Origin: OMG group bacterium
GTDB taxonomy: Bacteria > Pseudomonadota > Gammaproteobacteria > Pseudomonadales > Azotimanducaceae
DNA length: 64,000 nucleotides
NCBI GenBank assembly: GCA_012267385.1
Contig: JAAXGW010000043.1
Location: forward strand, 1 to 64,000
Reading direction: 5' to 3'
Position 1 is the first letter of the stretch. The number at the start of each line of letters is the position of its first letter. Position numbers and translations under genes: made by a program. The notes beneath the pieces are model-generated. The model saw only the letters and a list, made by a program, of their open reading frames with translations, had not been told where the DNA came from and made no database searches. Below are positions 1 to 9,572 of this stretch, one piece after another.

Positions 1-182
1 TACTAGATTCGTTACTCAAAATGCAACGCCGATCACAAAAAGTGCACTTCACAGTGTAATCTAGGAATTACAACGTATACTGTTACAGCGATATGACATG
101 AAATTTATATTGGATTTGGTGAAACTTTTTCGACGACTTTAGTTCTTTGAACTAATAGTCCAACCACTGATAGGAGAAATTG

Positions 183-2969
183 ATGTTAGACCAACGTTTA
201 CATTCTCGAATACAAACAATTTTGCTAATTCTTGGCGGTATCTTTTTAAGTCTCGGTGTGTTCGCACAGGATGCGAACGACGATGAAGCATCTGAAGAGA
301 TTGAAGAAGTTGTCGTCACCGGATCGCGCATTGTGCGAACCGATTTGGAAGGTACAAGCCCTGTACAGATCTTTGAGCGTTTTGAAATCGCAAGGTCGGG
401 ACAAACGTCTGTCGGTCAATTACTGCGAGAAATTCCGTCGGTAGCCGGTGGTGCACAAACCACTCAAATTAACAACGGGGGTGACGGTACGAACAGAATC
501 TCATTACGAGGACTAGGTTCGACGCGAACCCTAGTGTTAATGAATGGTCGTAGGCTTCCGCCAAGTTCGACCGGTTTAGCCTCCACGAACCTCAGCAGTG
601 CAGTGGACCTGAACACGATTCCTGTGTCTATGGTTGATCGAATTGACGTATTCAAGGACGGTGCTTCAGCAATTTACGGTTCTGATGCTGTTGCGGGTGT
701 AGTCAACATTATCACGCGAAGAAATTTTCAAGGGATGGAATTGAACGTTCAGAGTGGGATCACACAAGAAGGGGACGGTGCTCGCAATGTTGTCGACTTA
801 ACTATCGGCGGCAGTTCCGATAACGGTTCATTCATGGCATATGCAGGCTATGTCGATGAAGCCAGTATCTGTGCTTGCGACAGGGATTGGGCGGCCACTC
901 CTCTCGCATCTATAGGCGGCACCGTGCGATCCTATGGTAGTTCTGCACCTCCATGGGGCCGTTATCGGTTCACCAAAGATGGCGAAGACATGGATGTCAC
1001 ACGTGGTCCTGAATACGGAGACTTCCGTCCTTATGATCCCTCCGGCGATGATTCGTACAACTTCGCACCATCAAATCATCAACGACAACCGAGTATCCGA
1101 TGGGGCATGATGTTTGTCGGAGACCAAAATCTCACCGACTTCCCTGTAATAGGGGATGTTCGAGTGTTCGTGCGCGCTAGTTATTTGAACCGTGATAGCA
1201 ATCAAAAACTTGCCGAAACACCTCTCGCACCATTAGCGTTCTTTTCATACAACGCACCATATACTTCAGATAACTTCTACAACCCGTTTGGTGCAGACAT
1301 TCCAGATTGGCGCCGTCGAATGGTCGAAGACGGTTCTAGAACGGAAGACACGCTCACCGAAACTAAACAAATTTTGATTGGTTTTGATGGAGTGCTGAAT
1401 TCGTGGCATTGGGATGCATACCATGCTTTCGGCGAAACTGCCTCCGAGGGACATTTCGGTCGAATTTACAATCTTGAAAGGGTTGCGAACGCCGTAGGAC
1501 CGTCGCTAAAAGATGCTGAAGGTAACTGGGTCTTAGACTCTGATGGCAATCCGATGTGCGCGAACGATACCGCCAACTGTGTTGTGCTTAACACGTTTGG
1601 AGAGAATAGTGTGACTCAGGCAATGATTGATTACATCACTTTTGTCGATAATCAATCCAGTTTGCAAGATCAAAAAATCTACGCTGTAAACTTTGTCAAT
1701 CCTGCGATCATGGAGCGAGATGCTGGTCCAATAGGCTTGGCGTTTGGCTGGGAATGGCGCGAGGAGCGAGGAGCTGATGTACCAGACTCACAGGTCAACT
1801 CTTTGGGTAGCGGTGCTACCGGTACGCCTCGAAAGCCGACCTCTGGTGGGTATACGGTAAACGAACTCTATGGAGAACTGAACATTCCCATCATCGCAAA
1901 CCAAAATTTGTTTGAACTCCTAGAGACGAATGTCGCGCTTCGTTTTTCCGATTATGATTCCTTTGGTGCTACCACGAACGGAAAATTTGGATTGAAGTAT
2001 CGACCGGTTGAGAACATACTGCTACGAACATCCTTTTCGCAAGCTTTCCGTGCGCCATCGACCTCTAACCTCTTTGGCGGCAGTGGATTTTCATTCCCGG
2101 CACTCGCTGACCCGTGTTCTCAGGACCCATCGGAGCACTGTATCGCTGATGGTGTACCTGCGTCTGGATTCGAACCAATTTCAACTCAGATTCGTACAAC
2201 TGTAGGTGGCAATCCCAAAGCACAACCGGAGACAGCTGAGATCCTGACATATGGAGTGGTTGTTGAACCTATAGAGGGACTGTCGGTTACGGTTGATCGT
2301 TTTGATGTAGCTCTAACTGATGCTTTGACAACTCTGGGTGCAGACTTCATCCTTAGACAATGTGCAGAGTTCGGTAATTACTGCGATCTGATTGAACGTT
2401 TCACAAGTGGTCCAAATGCAGGTAATCCCATAAATGTTGTAAACACAATTACCAACGTTGGCGGCGTAGACACTAGTGGCTGGGACATCGGCGCTTATTA
2501 TGATTGGGGCGAGACTTTCTTAGGAGATGTCTCAATTACCTTCGAAGCGACTCTGTTGAGTGAATATTTAATTACCTTTGCGGACGACTCCGAAGAAGAC
2601 TTAGCAGGCCGCTTCTCGGATGACCTCGATGGATATTTCACAGAATATCGAAGTAGCACTAGTGTGGTATTAGAACGCGACACCTTCACCTTTAGCTACC
2701 AAATGAGAATTATCGGTGAGGCTGAAGAAGAGTTCACGGATTTTGGTACGGGTCTTACTGAAAAGAGAACGATTGAGAGTCGTATCTATCACGATATGCA
2801 CGCAAATTTTGACCTACCAGAACACAACATAATTCTTTCAGGTGGCATCGACAATTTGTTGGATGAAGATCCTCCGCTATCATTGGATGGATTCAATGAC
2901 AACACGGATGTAAGGACCTTCGACACCGCAGGTCGCTACTTCTACTTCAAGATTAATTACTCGATGTAA
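183..2969 (+). CDS. TonB-dependent outer-membrane receptor (copy 1)
   Basis: An outer-membrane beta-barrel receptor that would take up a ligand using TonB/ExbBD energy; the ligand cannot be read from the sequence. A signal peptide covers roughly residues 1-29, ending ..GVFAQ. A TonB-box-like EEVVVTGSRI follows near residue 42, then a plug domain with the typical DAVAGVVNIITRR near residue 175, then a long barrel ending in an aromatic-rich strand (FYFKINYSM). At about 928 residues the length is normal. ATG 183 is preferred over TTG 180 because AGGAG (172-176) lies 6 nt upstream of it. An unusual cysteine cluster CACD sits in the early barrel. It is followed directly by a near-identical-architecture paralog on the same strand. 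The family call is certain; the substrate is unknown. Confidence 0.93.
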   Translation: MLDQRLHSRIQTILLILGGIFLSLGVFAQDANDDEASEEIEEVVVTGSRIVRTDLEGTSPVQIFERFEIARSGQTSVGQLLREIPSVAGGAQTTQINNGGDGTNRISLRGLGSTRTLVLMNGRRLPPSSTGLASTNLSSAVDLNTIPVSMVDRIDVFKDGASAIYGSDAVAGVVNIITRRNFQGMELNVQSGITQEGDGARNVVDLTIGGSSDNGSFMAYAGYVDEASICACDRDWAATPLASIGGTVRSYGSSAPPWGRYRFTKDGEDMDVTRGPEYGDFRPYDPSGDDSYNFAPSNHQRQPSIRWGMMFVGDQNLTDFPVIGDVRVFVRASYLNRDSNQKLAETPLAPLAFFSYNAPYTSDNFYNPFGADIPDWRRRMVEDGSRTEDTLTETKQILIGFDGVLNSWHWDAYHAFGETASEGHFGRIYNLERVANAVGPSLKDAEGNWVLDSDGNPMCANDTANCVVLNTFGENSVTQAMIDYITFVDNQSSLQDQKIYAVNFVNPAIMERDAGPIGLAFGWEWREERGADVPDSQVNSLGSGATGTPRKPTSGGYTVNELYGELNIPIIANQNLFELLETNVALRFSDYDSFGATTNGKFGLKYRPVENILLRTSFSQAFRAPSTSNLFGGSGFSFPALADPCSQDPSEHCIADGVPASGFEPISTQIRTTVGGNPKAQPETAEILTYGVVVEPIEGLSVTVDRFDVALTDALTTLGADFILRQCAEFGNYCDLIERFTSGPNAGNPINVVNTITNVGGVDTSGWDIGAYYDWGETFLGDVSITFEATLLSEYLITFADDSEEDLAGRFSDDLDGYFTEYRSSTSVVLERDTFTFSYQMRIIGEAEEEFTDFGTGLTEKRTIESRIYHDMHANFDLPEHNIILSGGIDNLLDEDPPLSLDGFNDNTDVRTFDTAGRYFYFKINYSM

Positions 2970-2995
2970 CCAGAGAGCTAAACCTAAGTTTGGTG

Positions 2996-3025
2996 AATAG
3001 GCACATGTACATGTGCCTATTTTTT
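2996..3025 (+). terminator. Rho-independent terminator after receptor 1
   Basis: A perfect 26-bp palindrome (2996-3021, arms AATAGGCACATGT and ACATGTGCCTATT) runs into a T tract ending at 3025. It lies 27 bp past the stop codon of receptor 1 and before the start region of receptor 2, so the two receptors are probably separate transcripts. Because the palindrome is perfect, a protein-binding role is also possible. Confidence 0.75.
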
Positions 3026-3223
3026 GCACTTCCTCACCTAGAAACACATACTCGTAGCGAGATTCCGATCCAGCAAGTACTCGGGACGAGTAATGTTTTG
3101 TGGGCGGCTATGGTTTCCAACGTTTTAGACGCGGAGTTAGAAAGCATCGTGTCTAGAAATAGAATAACTGGCATTGTTTTCGCAACCTAAACAGCACACC
3201 AATAAGGAGTCCTTGCAAACATT

Positions 3224-6079
3224 TTGTATTCAGTGACTGTGAGTAACGATTCGAAGAATTCACCGGATTCGTATTTAAATAGAGCCTCAATTAGGGATCA
3301 CGTGCACTTCATTAAGGGTTCCTTAACGTGTTCTATACTTGTTTTAGTGTTCTTTGCTTTATCGGGGCACACACAAGAAGCAGAAGGCGCGGACCCAACT
3401 GCTCATGAATTAGAAGAACTTGTTGTTACCGGATCTCGAATTAGTAAGTCAGAGTTAGAAGGACCCAGTCCAGTCCAAGTGCTTGATTTTGCTTACATTT
3501 CAGAATCGGGTCAGACATCTGTAGGACAACTGCTACGTGAAATCCCATCAGTAGCTGGTGGTGCGCAGACGACGCAGGTTAATTACAACGGCGACGGAAC
3601 AAATCAGATTTCTTTGCGCGGGCTGGGTTCGACGCGTACTTTAGTCTTGATGAACGGTCGGCGACTGCCTCCAAGTACTACGGGATTGTCGGCGACAAGT
3701 ATTAGTAGCGCAGTTGACCTCAACACCGTACCAGTTTCCATTGTCGAAAGAATTGAAGTCATTAAAGATGGGGCATCCGCGATTTATGGATCCGACGCAG
3801 TCGCTGGAGTGGTAAACATCATTACGCGACGAGATTTTCAGAGCTTAGTTGTGAATATACAAACGGGAGTGACCCAAGAAGGCGACGGTGCGAGGAATCT
3901 TGTTGATGTAACTTTTGGCGGCAGCGATGAAAGTAGTGCGTTTACTTTTTTTGCAGGCTACGTTGATGAACAAGCTATCTGTGCTTGCGATCGCGCGTGG
4001 GCTGCAACGCCTTTAGCCTACTTTGGTGATGAAGTGATATTTTTGGGAAGTACTGCGCCTCCTTGGGGACGCTATGTATTTACCGACGATGGCGAACACT
4101 TCGATCTTACCCGAGGTCCAGAGTTTGGTGATTTTCGCCCCTTCAGTTTCTTCGGAGGAGATTCCTACAACTTTGCGCCCGTAAATCACCAACGACAACT
4201 TAGTACTAGATGGAGCATGATGTTCTTTGGGGATCGTTCGCTGCGGGACTTCTTAGGAATGAAAGAGGTTCGGACGTTTATCTCGGCAAGTTACCTCAAT
4301 CGGGATGGAAACCAAAAAATCGCACCCACACCGCTAGCGCCACTTGCATTCTTTGCCTATGACGCACCTTATAGCAAGGACAACTTCTACAATCCATTCG
4401 GTGTAGACGTTCCCGATTGGCGCAGACGTATGGTCGAAGGAGGTGCAAGAGTTCAAGACATTCTCACACAAACCAAACAAGTGACTATAGGCATCGAAGG
4501 ATGGGCAGGGGACTGGCAATGGGATGCATACCACGCGTTTGGAGAAACTACTTCAAATGGGCACTTTGGAAGGGTGTACAACTTGCATAAAGTCGCAAAT
4601 GCGGTAGGGCCTTCACTTCGAGATGAAACTGGGGCTTGGGTTCTTGATGCAGACGGGAATCCAAAGTGCGCTAGCGATACTGACAACTGCGTAGTTCTAG
4701 ACGTATTTAGAGAGAACAGCGTTACTCGAGACATGCTCAACTATTTGACATTCATCGACAATCAGTCAAGCATACAAGACCAACGCGTGTTCGGCTTCAA
4801 TATAGTAAATTCAACTTTAGTAACTCGAAAAGTGGGTCCAATTGGTCTAGCAGCTGGCTGGGAGTGGCGGGAACAACGTGGGGTGGACCAGCCAGATTCG
4901 CTGGTAAATACTCTAGGAGATGCGGCAACGGGCTTTCCTCGCAAACCGACATCGGGTAGCTATTCTACCAACGAAATTTACGCTGAACTCAATGTACCAC
5001 TAATTGCACAGTCGGACTTTGTTGACTTGTTAGAAACAAACTTTGCCTTACGTTACTCCGATTACGATTCATTCGGCGAGACCACCAATGGAAAATTTGG
5101 CTTGAAATATCGACCTATCAAGAGCTTGGCGATTCGAATAACTTTTTCTCAAGCTTTCCGCGCACCATCGATTTCAAATCTGTTTGGTGGCAATGGCTTT
5201 GAATATCCTGCTTTAGTCGATCCATGCTCACAAAATCCTACCCAGTTTTGTATTGATGACGGTGTGCCAGCTACTGAATTTCAACCGATATCGACACAAA
5301 TCCGAACTACGATTGGAGGAAATTCGGCAGCACAACCCGAGACTGCAGAAATTCAAACTTTTGGATTGGTGTATCGTCCAAACACGAGCTTTTCCCTCAC
5401 TATAGATAGGTTCGATGTAGCACTTACTGATGCTCTGACTACCCTGGGTACGAGTTTCATTCTCACTCAATGCGCATCGACAGGAAACTTTTGTCACTTA
5501 ATTGAGCGATTCAGCACGGGAGCGCTTGCTGGGAACCCGGTAAATGTTCAGAACACCGTGACCAATGTCGGCGGTGTTGACACGAGCGGGTGGGATTTAG
5601 CACTGGCTTATGATTGGTCGAATAGTTTCCTCGGCCAGATTTCTCTTCGTTATGAAGCTTCACTGTTGAGTGAATATCTTATCACACGTGCAGATATGAC
5701 CACCACTGATCTTACCGGGAGGTTTGTGGACGATTTAGACGGCTACTTCACTAAGTATCGAAGTAGCTTAAGAGTTTCAATCCAGCGTGAAAATCTGAAG
5801 TTCATTTACCAACTTCGAACGATCGGAGAAGCAGAGGAGGACTTCACCGACTTTTTGACGGGAAACACTTTGCAACGGACTGTCGAAGGACGAGCGTACC
5901 ACAATGTATTTGCAAGTATAGCCCTCACTGATTACAGACTCTCACTTTCTGGGGGCGTTGACAATCTATTGAATGAAGACCCACCTCTCTCGCTCGATGG
6001 ATTAAATGACAATACCGACGTGCGTACGTTTGATACTCCCGGTCGGTACTTTTTCTTCAAAATTCACTACTCCATCTAG
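3224..6079 (+). CDS. TonB-dependent outer-membrane receptor (copy 2)
   Basis: A tandem paralog of the preceding receptor. It has the same TonB-box-like ELVVTGSRI, plug motif DAVAGVVNIITRR, CACD cluster in the early barrel, and C-terminal GRYFFFKIHYSI. Long stretches match residue for residue, for example the plug around QTSVGQLLREIPSVAGGAQ, while signal peptides and many barrel loops differ. This fits duplication followed by divergence in ligand preference. The start is not secure: TTG 3224 gives a long basic N-region before the hydrophobic segment (residues 34-49). AAGGAG at 3204-3209 is 14 nt upstream of that TTG, and GTG 3233 or GTG 3239 are in-frame alternatives. The ligand is unknown. 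Confidence 0.9.
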   Translation: MYSVTVSNDSKNSPDSYLNRASIRDHVHFIKGSLTCSILVLVFFALSGHTQEAEGADPTAHELEELVVTGSRISKSELEGPSPVQVLDFAYISESGQTSVGQLLREIPSVAGGAQTTQVNYNGDGTNQISLRGLGSTRTLVLMNGRRLPPSTTGLSATSISSAVDLNTVPVSIVERIEVIKDGASAIYGSDAVAGVVNIITRRDFQSLVVNIQTGVTQEGDGARNLVDVTFGGSDESSAFTFFAGYVDEQAICACDRAWAATPLAYFGDEVIFLGSTAPPWGRYVFTDDGEHFDLTRGPEFGDFRPFSFFGGDSYNFAPVNHQRQLSTRWSMMFFGDRSLRDFLGMKEVRTFISASYLNRDGNQKIAPTPLAPLAFFAYDAPYSKDNFYNPFGVDVPDWRRRMVEGGARVQDILTQTKQVTIGIEGWAGDWQWDAYHAFGETTSNGHFGRVYNLHKVANAVGPSLRDETGAWVLDADGNPKCASDTDNCVVLDVFRENSVTRDMLNYLTFIDNQSSIQDQRVFGFNIVNSTLVTRKVGPIGLAAGWEWREQRGVDQPDSLVNTLGDAATGFPRKPTSGSYSTNEIYAELNVPLIAQSDFVDLLETNFALRYSDYDSFGETTNGKFGLKYRPIKSLAIRITFSQAFRAPSISNLFGGNGFEYPALVDPCSQNPTQFCIDDGVPATEFQPISTQIRTTIGGNSAAQPETAEIQTFGLVYRPNTSFSLTIDRFDVALTDALTTLGTSFILTQCASTGNFCHLIERFSTGALAGNPVNVQNTVTNVGGVDTSGWDLALAYDWSNSFLGQISLRYEASLLSEYLITRADMTTTDLTGRFVDDLDGYFTKYRSSLRVSIQRENLKFIYQLRTIGEAEEDFTDFLTGNTLQRTVEGRAYHNVFASIALTDYRLSLSGGVDNLLNEDPPLSLDGLNDNTDVRTFDTPGRYFFFKIHYSI

Positions 6080-6114
6080 AGCTCTGGATAGGGAGCTGAA
6101 GGAGCAAGAATCGT

Positions 6115-6136
6115 AAGTGACCGCGTTCACTTTTTA
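6115..6136 (+). terminator. Probable terminator after receptor 2
   Basis: Arms AAGTGA (6115-6120) and TCACTT (6127-6132) form a short hairpin followed by T residues to 6135. It lies 35 bp after the stop of receptor 2 and before the convergent larA-like gene. The stem is short, so confidence is moderate. Confidence 0.55.
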
Positions 6137-6183
6137 AACCAACCTAGCAGCAAGAAGCCTTTTGTCATTTCTGGTTGAGTCGG

Positions 6184-7479
6184 TTACGTGCTCAGTTGTG
6201 GAACTACGTACGGTCCCTCAGGGATCACTGCAATCTCAAGTGGTTCGATAGCTTGTCCTGCGATTTCTAAGCCTGCCTCGATTGAAGGTATCCCTTGCGT
6301 TCCTGTAAGTTCAAATTGCGTTTCGGTTAAACCTTCGCTGTAAAGCATGATGCGAGCGCGTTGTCGGGCCAATGCTAGCATTTGGGTACTCCATTCGTCG
6401 ATGTCTGCTTGATTTTTTTCGCTTAGTGCCCTTAAGAAGGCTTCCGTCCCATTCAGACACAGCTTCTCTTGTGCTTGTTGAAAAGGTTGCGACCCCAGTC
6501 CCTCCTTACACTCGGCCGCAAGAATTAGAGTACCATTAGGCTCGACAATATCGAGTGGAGTTACTATTCCCTTAATCGCCTGGTAGAAAGTTTGATCTAG
6601 TGGAAAACCAGCGGCAGTAGACAATACGATAGGAAATTGGCGGTCCAGATCAACAATTGCCATTTGACGCGAAAAATCCATTGCTTCCTCATGGCTGGAC
6701 TCAATCTCACCAAAATTCACATAGACTAGTTGTCGATCTGCGTTGATGACAACATTCACTCCGTAAATGCTCGAACCGCTATATTCACGCAAACGTGCGA
6801 TAATCTCTAGTAACTCTGCATGCAACGGATTCTCAGCTACTTCGCATACTGCGCAATGCGGATCGCTTAAGAATTTTGAGTTGTGTAGAGTTCGAATTGT
6901 GTCTTCATGTGCAATCCCTGGCGCTATCACTTTTCTGCCTCCGGAGAAACCAGCCATGAAGTGGGGTTCGACTAATCCGACAACTAGTTTTAAATCTGCT
7001 TGCACAAATCTTCGATCTAACTTAACTGGGGTTTGACGACTACTATAGCCCAAATCTACGTGGGACAGTTCGGAGCGAGCATAGTGGTTTGCGACTGGAA
7101 TCGACTTCAATATTGGGTCAGTACCGAGAATTGATTGGAGTTCTTCTCCTTCATTGGGTCGATGTAGCCCGGTCGCTACTAACAACAAAATGTTGTCGTG
7201 TGCGATTCCTGAGTCAAGTAAGGTCTTAATTATCGGTGGGATTAACGCTTCATTCGGTACCGGGCGTGTTATATCGCATACTAATATACATGCAGTTCTG
7301 CACTGCGCTGCGAGTTGTCTCAGGGACGGCGAATCTACTCCAGAATCTAGCGCAGAATTAAATGTGCGAGCGGGATTTCGAAGTACTGGTATAGACGGTT
7401 TCTCGATTATCGACACTCGACTGTCCGGTGGTAGAGTGACCTGTAATCCAGATTTACCGTACTGGAGCGATACTATCAC
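6184..7479 (-). CDS. larA: LarA-family nickel-dependent racemase/epimerase (DUF2088)
   Basis: Resembles LarA, which interconverts enantiomers of lactate or related 2-hydroxy acids using a nickel-pincer nucleotide cofactor. Family landmarks are in place: CDITRP at residues 68-73, GLHRP at 104-108, NH at 131-132, EPH at 171-173 and the glycine-rich GFSGGRKVIAPG from 177, which contains the lysine that binds the cofactor in LarA. At 431 residues it is full length. No larB, larC or larE is visible in the window, so cofactor supply must come from elsewhere. Many LarA homologs act on substrates other than lactate, so the symbol marks the family and not a proven reaction. It is transcribed convergently with the receptors and shares no operon. 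Confidence 0.8.
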   Translation of the reverse strand: MIVSLQYGKSGLQVTLPPDSRVSIIEKPSIPVLRNPARTFNSALDSGVDSPSLRQLAAQCRTACILVCDITRPVPNEALIPPIIKTLLDSGIAHDNILLLVATGLHRPNEGEELQSILGTDPILKSIPVANHYARSELSHVDLGYSSRQTPVKLDRRFVQADLKLVVGLVEPHFMAGFSGGRKVIAPGIAHEDTIRTLHNSKFLSDPHCAVCEVAENPLHAELLEIIARLREYSGSSIYGVNVVINADRQLVYVNFGEIESSHEEAMDFSRQMAIVDLDRQFPIVLSTAAGFPLDQTFYQAIKGIVTPLDIVEPNGTLILAAECKEGLGSQPFQQAQEKLCLNGTEAFLRALSEKNQADIDEWSTQMLALARQRARIMLYSEGLTETQFELTGTQGIPSIEAGLEIAGQAIEPLEIAVIPEGPYVVPQLST

Positions 7480-7589
7480 CCAGGAATTTTTCCGATCGGT
7501 GCTACGTTGTGTGGTAAATTATTAGTAGCAGAAGTAGTATCGATTAACCCAATCAACCGATTAATTGCGTTGTTTACTCGGTGTGAAGT

Positions 7590-7982
7590 TCAGGTGTATG
7601 AGTATCGACGACGTTTGGGCCGATATCGATTCGCCGCTCGCGCTTGTTTCGCCTCTAATTCGTCCAGTTCGTCTAGTTGATCTTGGCGTTTGTAGTGTAC
7701 CACCATAGGGCTAACGACGAGAAATAATAGGTGCATCATACCATAGCCAAGGGCGAGTCCAATTACGACAACAAATGGGCCAAGGTCGGTAATTTCAAAC
7801 CAGCCGCCACCCCCACCAACGATTACGGCGATTGCACAACCTATAAACATTGACAGAAAGGTCAACAGTATGGCAAGAAAACCCCAACCAGCCCCAGCGT
7901 AAAACATACCAAAAGGACCGAAGAAAAATGCAAACACGAACGCTAAAAACACAGACTTCACGTCGTGATAGTGATATCGCAT
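7590..7982 (-). CDS. Small multi-pass membrane protein, unknown function
   Basis: A 130-residue protein with three hydrophobic stretches, approximately residues 8-28, 33-57 and 65-90. The second ends near a GGGGGW turn. After the last segment comes a charged, coiled tail (QDQLDELDELEAKQARAANRYRPKRRR) that should lie in the cytoplasm by the positive-inside rule. I recognise no named family. It starts at an ATG and is separated from larA by about 110 bp and from the divergent DUF4199 gene by about 170 bp, so it is probably monocistronic. A real protein is supported by consistent coding character and membrane topology, not by homology. Confidence 0.6.
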   Translation of the reverse strand: MRYHYHDVKSVFLAFVFAFFFGPFGMFYAGAGWGFLAILLTFLSMFIGCAIAVIVGGGGGWFEITDLGPFVVVIGLALGYGMMHLLFLVVSPMVVHYKRQDQLDELDELEAKQARAANRYRPKRRRYSYT

Positions 7983-8154
7983 GGAACTATAACCTCACTA
8001 GTATGCGAACAATCGGAGTCTAGGTAAAGTTCTCTCGAGTAGAGTTTTTTGAAAGCATTTTGAAATCTTACTACCTCTGCTTTCTAGTAATCTAAAGAAC
8101 ATCTTACCGGTCAAAAGCATTCTATGCAACAGCTATACCACTACAATCTTGAGC

Positions 8155-8706
8155 ATGTTTAGATCTGTGTTGTTGCTCGGTCTTATCGCTGGATTAGTCG
8201 TGGCTGCGTTGACGTTACTAGTGACTACAGCTGGGGATCCAACACAACCGACACTGCTCCCTCTAGCGATTAAATATGTCACTATTGCGGGTGTGCTGTT
8301 TTTGTGTTTATTTGGAATTAAACGCGTACGCGACCGGATGCCAGATCGAACAATTTCACTACCACAGGGTATTGTTGTAGGGTTTGGTATAGTTGCTCTC
8401 GCAAGTCTGATTTATTGCATATCTTGGGAGATCTACTACTATTCAACTGATTATCAATTTGCCCGGGAAGTATCTCAAAATCTAATTCAAAGAGCTCAGC
8501 TTGAAGGTGCGACAGCAGTTGAAGTAGCCGAACTGATGGAACGAAATGGAAAAATCGTCGAAGCCTTTGCCAATCCTTTTCTACGCATTACGATGGCTTT
8601 CTTACAGATGTTTGTTATAGGTGCAGTGGTGAGCATCGTTGGTGCAATGTTAATTCGTAATCCAAAGTTCTGGGGAATTCAGAGTGCCCACGAGAACGAG
8701 TCGTAA
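8155..8706 (+). CDS. DUF4199-type membrane protein
   Basis: A protein of about 183 residues with four predicted membrane helices: about 5-23, 35-53, 69-90 and 143-163. A hydrophilic section of about 50 residues (FAREVSQNLIQRAQ..) lies between helices 3 and 4. This layout, with WEIYYY after helix 3 and the GA-rich last helix, is that of DUF4199 proteins, whose function is unknown. The TTG at 8149 is in frame, but ATG 8155 is the more likely start; neither has a strong ribosome-binding site. It stands alone, convergent with the gene at 8831. Confidence 0.65.
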   Translation: MFRSVLLLGLIAGLVVAALTLLVTTAGDPTQPTLLPLAIKYVTIAGVLFLCLFGIKRVRDRMPDRTISLPQGIVVGFGIVALASLIYCISWEIYYYSTDYQFAREVSQNLIQRAQLEGATAVEVAELMERNGKIVEAFANPFLRITMAFLQMFVIGAVVSIVGAMLIRNPKFWGIQSAHENES

Positions 8707-8830
8707 TGCGAATCTTGTGTATCGAATAGACGATTTCCAACCTCGCAGTAGCCAATGATGAATTAGCGTCTAGGCAGCGTCGATCCTCTTTGAGCCTCTC
8801 CAAACGTCTAAATTGAACGTATATGAGAAG

Positions 8831-9460
8831 CTAGTCGTTTCGAGTATAAACGTCTAGCGCAGTTTCAAGCTGATGAGCGAAAAATTCCCCATTTTTGTCG
8901 TCTGCCTGTCGGAGTTCAGCGATTGCATCGTCTAGTTGCGTCCGTTTCTTCTGGATCGTATCGGCAAGCAACTCGGTCAGTGCGATCCAACCTGAAGCCA
9001 TTTTCTTCCCGCTTGTTTCGTCTGCTGTATCCCTTGCTTTCTCGAAGAATTCGATCGCAATTTCAAAGTTTTTTGCATTCAATTCGTGTGCACCGTTGAT
9101 CCACAGTGCGTTGAATGTTATGTCTTCTACTTGAGTCGCGAAATCAAGCGCGACACGCGCGGCAGACAATCCCAGTTTTTGATTCTCAATCGATATCGGA
9201 CCCGTATCATCCCAGCCTGGCCAAGTGAATGCAGCTATGTTGAACGCGACGCCTCTTGCAAATTTCCGCAATCTGTTCAGTTCAGTTTTTTCGTTCTCAT
9301 CGGTTTGCTTGATTTGATTCAGAGCGTAATGTAGCTGCAAGCGGGCGACTGGAACGAATAGATCATCGCGTTGAATCTTACGGAGTTCACCCATGAGTTC
9401 GGACAAGTGTTTCCACTCCGCTTCTGTTATCGGCGCTATAGCAAGTTCGGTGGCGAGCAC
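8831..9460 (-). CDS. Hypothetical helical protein, TPR-like
   Basis: A 209-residue, probably cytoplasmic, all-helical protein without signal peptide or membrane segment. The stretch HELNAKNFEIAIEFFEKARD, followed by SGWIALTELLADT, has the A-x-F-x-x-A-x-x-x-x-x-A spacing of a TPR helix pair. The rest is too divergent to assign. It starts with GTG at 9460, preceded by AGGA about 9 nt upstream. It is separated by about 110 bp from the porin gene upstream on the same strand. I do not recognise a family. Confidence 0.55.
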   Translation of the reverse strand: MLATELAIAPITEAEWKHLSELMGELRKIQRDDLFVPVARLQLHYALNQIKQTDENEKTELNRLRKFARGVAFNIAAFTWPGWDDTGPISIENQKLGLSAARVALDFATQVEDITFNALWINGAHELNAKNFEIAIEFFEKARDTADETSGKKMASGWIALTELLADTIQKKRTQLDDAIAELRQADDKNGEFFAHQLETALDVYTRND

Positions 9461-9572
9461 TGGTGCAAATCCTATTTACGAAAAGCCGAAAGTACGCAGT
9501 ACTTACGCACAGTTAAGTAAGTGGACTTTGAGAGATTGACTAAAGCAAAGTCTTTATAGAGTTTCGGAGAGC

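Noticed and set aside
2990-3190. 66-codon plus-strand open frame after receptor 1
   Set aside because: It begins inside the palindrome-plus-T-run terminator and has no ribosome-binding site or protein-like composition.
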